Below are positions 61,866 through 64,000 of a DNA stretch of 64,000 nucleotides, piece after piece. The stretch comes from Hydra vulgaris (lineage: Eukaryota > Cnidaria > Hydrozoa > Anthoathecata > Hydridae): contig NC_088922.1 of the NCBI RefSeq assembly GCF_038396675.1, forward strand, positions 63,070,001 through 63,134,000, read 5' to 3'. The notes under the pieces are model-generated. The model was not told the DNA's origin. It worked only from the letters and a program-made list of their open reading frames with translations, and did no database searches. Made by a program: the position numbers and the translations under genes. Each line of letters opens with the position of its first letter. Position 1 is the stretch's first letter.

Positions 61866-62100
61866 ATAACGCATTGTAAACATTGTTGGACCTGCTCTTG
61901 CAGCCAACCTCCAACCTTTATCACATAGTTGCAATGTTGCTTCTCATTCTCTTTTTTGCAAATACTTTAATAGGCACTGCTTTAAAGAGCTAGCGTCTCT
62001 TGTATCATCTACTAAATTTCATTCTTTTGTTTCTCATCATTAAATTATTACTCATTTTTTACTGTGACTGCTCCTAAGTGCTCCAAAAATGTTTTTTATT
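61866..62100 (+). pseudogene. LINE family B 3' fragment
   Basis: It matches the complement of 5360-5078: aacgcattgtaaacat, cctgctcttgcagccaacct, aaagagctagcgtctcttgt. Translated it gives PALAANLQPL-like, then SLF-KYF and KELASLVSST-like sequence, with frameshifts. Confidence 0.85.
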
Positions 62101-63308
62101 CAAACATCAGTTCTTTAGAATTTGTTTCCTTCACATTGATATCTTGATTTACATAATTTGGAATCATTAAAGTCGTCTGTCAATTGTTATCTTCAATATA
62201 TTAATCTTTTCTTTTCCAGTAACTTCTAACTCGAATAGTGGTTGCTTGTAGTCTTGCTGGAAGCAAAAATGTTGAAAAAAAAATTAATAAAAATAGCGTT
62301 GATGTTTATCAGACGGGATAAACTGGTGCTGAGCCTCTTAATAGTCTAAAACTTTGAACAACAAAATTGTTAATTGAAAATTGATACAGCAATATAGATT
62401 ATTTTTCTATAATAACAAAATCATTAACTTTAAACAATGTATTTGTGAAAGATTTTACTAAAGTTAGCCGGAAGCATGCTCTATTTTAAATATAAATAGT
62501 AAAACTTGGTGTTTGTTAAGTCAATACGCTTTTAAGGTTTCAAGTTCCCACAAAAAAAAGTTTACAATGAACAGTTCTCTGTAAATGGAAAATGAAACTT
62601 CAGGCATTTTTTACTTGCTATAAAGTTTTTTTTACTTACTATGACTAGTACTGTCCCATATTACAGTAATAAAACAATATTACAGTTATAAACAATGAAC
62701 AAAAAAAAAAGGTTTATTTTTTTCAAAGATCCAGTTTTAGGAATCGGTTTAGTTTTATATAATATAGAAATATTTCTTGAGTTTTCTCTTTTAATATACT
62801 TTATATGAGGTTCAAATGAAAAATTTCATCTATAATCACTGCTAGAAAAGCAACAGTTGATCCTCTTTTATTAATAGTTGTATTTATTAGGAGACTGGGT
62901 AATTTTAAAGGCAAATCATAACCTTTCAAGGTTTGTAAAAAAAAAGCTAATTTAGTTTTTCTTCATTTAATGAAAGTCTAATACAGGTAAACAACTCATT
63001 TATTTAAACCAATTCTTCGCCAAATATATTAAAAAGAGATTTTATAAACAACCAAGTAAGTATTGTTGTTAATTTGAAGTTAACACAAGGTAAAGTTGTG
63101 TCATGTTAACTCAGGTGACTTTTTTTCATGCCGATAATACAAACTATTCCCCTACTGCGTTTTTATTAAATTTGGTGTTTTAACTTTGATAACTTTAAAA
63201 TGTTAAATTTTATTGAGACACTGCCTTTCCATAAAAAGTATAGAGATTCAAACTAAATTTACATTTTTACAAATTACAACACCTCATTTAACAATCATGT
63301 ACACATTA
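62101..63308. other. AT-rich non-coding sequence
   Basis: Nothing recognised. Confidence 0.4.
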
Positions 63309-63316
63309 GATAAAAT

Positions 63317-63670
63317 CAGGGATGCAGAGTACCAAAAAGGACTACGGATTTGAAAGTCACAAAAAGATTACGTTATCCTAGTTTTTGGTATACAGGAGCA
63401 CTAAAAATATAAATAAGTTTATGGACTACTAACAGGTAAAAAATTAAGACTATTAGGTTAGAGGAACAATCGTTTTATTAGCCCAGAATTCATAGGTATT
63501 ATGGCGGCAAGGACTCCTGGCTTATAAACAATAAGTTTCAAGTCATCAAATCTCATGAAATTATTATAGCAGATAATAAGTCAATAAACATGTTTAGAGC
63601 TTCTGGACACTACAGACTTGGAAAAAGTAGATACAAAAAGCTGGAGTCTTTTTAAGACTTCGCATCCCTG
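63317..63670. mobile_element. hAT-type MITE with perfect 8-bp target duplication
   Basis: The ends cagggatgcagagtaccaaa and complement cagggatgcgaagtcttaaa are inverted. The flanks are gataaaat at 63309-63316 and 63671-63678. 354 bp, non-coding. Confidence 0.9.
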
Positions 63671-63678
63671 GATAAAAT

Positions 63679-64000
63679 ACATTTCATACTATTATAAAAA
63701 CACATTTATATAAAAACATTTATAAAACAACTATATATATCACTACATACACGTATTTATCAAACTACATATATCATCTTATACACATATTTATCAAAAA
63801 CTTTTTAACTTGAGCATATGATAAACATATAAGCAAACCTTTAACAGCTATAAAACGACATTTATTAGCATTTAATATTTTTAATGTAACAAAGAATGCA
63901 GACTACAATTTACAACATTGTAATGAAAAAGATGAAACCATTAAAGAACAAAACTATAAATTTCAAATAAATACATATTCAGATACCTTAAAATGAAGCA
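63679..64000. other. AT-rich non-coding sequence
   Basis: Nothing recognised. Confidence 0.4.

Overview
The window looks like nuclear DNA of an early-branching animal, most likely a cnidarian of the Hydra type. It is very AT-rich, with intron-split genes, weakly conserved coding islands, many CR1/L2-like LINEs, hAT, Tc1 and pogo-type DNA transposons, a Penelope-like element and tRNA-derived SINEs. There are no bacterial features. The species assignment is inference from composition and repeat style.

Two host genes can be assembled exon by exon on the + strand. A coiled-coil protein gene has seven exons between 10126 and 15405, and all splice phases agree. A ciliary microtubule inner protein gene (CIMIP2B/FAM166B type, with PGYxGxxP repeats) has six recognisable exons between 25660 and 31553; its last exon is not found here. 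A third + strand reading frame (34213-35323, coiled coil plus a repetitive Asn/Lys/Glu-rich region, broken by one frameshift) and a minus-strand terminal exon followed by a genomic A-run (38950-39357) may be host sequence.

Most of the rest is mobile DNA in nested layers. 2057-3608: a LINE fragment (-) inserted inside a 33-bp minisatellite. 5056-7912: a nearly full-length broken LINE (-), with an endonuclease fragment of the same family at 29126-29830 and a 3' fragment at 61866-62100. 17641-20503: LINE endonuclease and RT pieces (+), with a SINE and another repeat interleaved. 22524-25224: a pogo/Tigger-like transposon. 35587-36735: hAT remains. 37690-38780: a transposon-like multicopy gene remnant. 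40381-43553: a LINE (-) with an N-terminal zinc-finger region. 44385-46714: a large foldback element with a Tc1 transposon in its TA-rich loop. 46768-53918: a LINE (+) split by a hAT transposon that still has a perfect 8-bp target duplication. 53919-55530: a broken unrecognised gene (-). 55696-56368 and 63317-63670: MITEs. 60458-61865: a Penelope-like RT (-) interrupted by a small MITE.

A second theme is the number of short, near-perfect hairpins with tiny spacers scattered through the window (for example 1190, 29052, 31988, 33316, 46901, 52501, 53392, 57979). Two lie inside LINE sequence, where they look like templated inverted duplications rather than functional sites.
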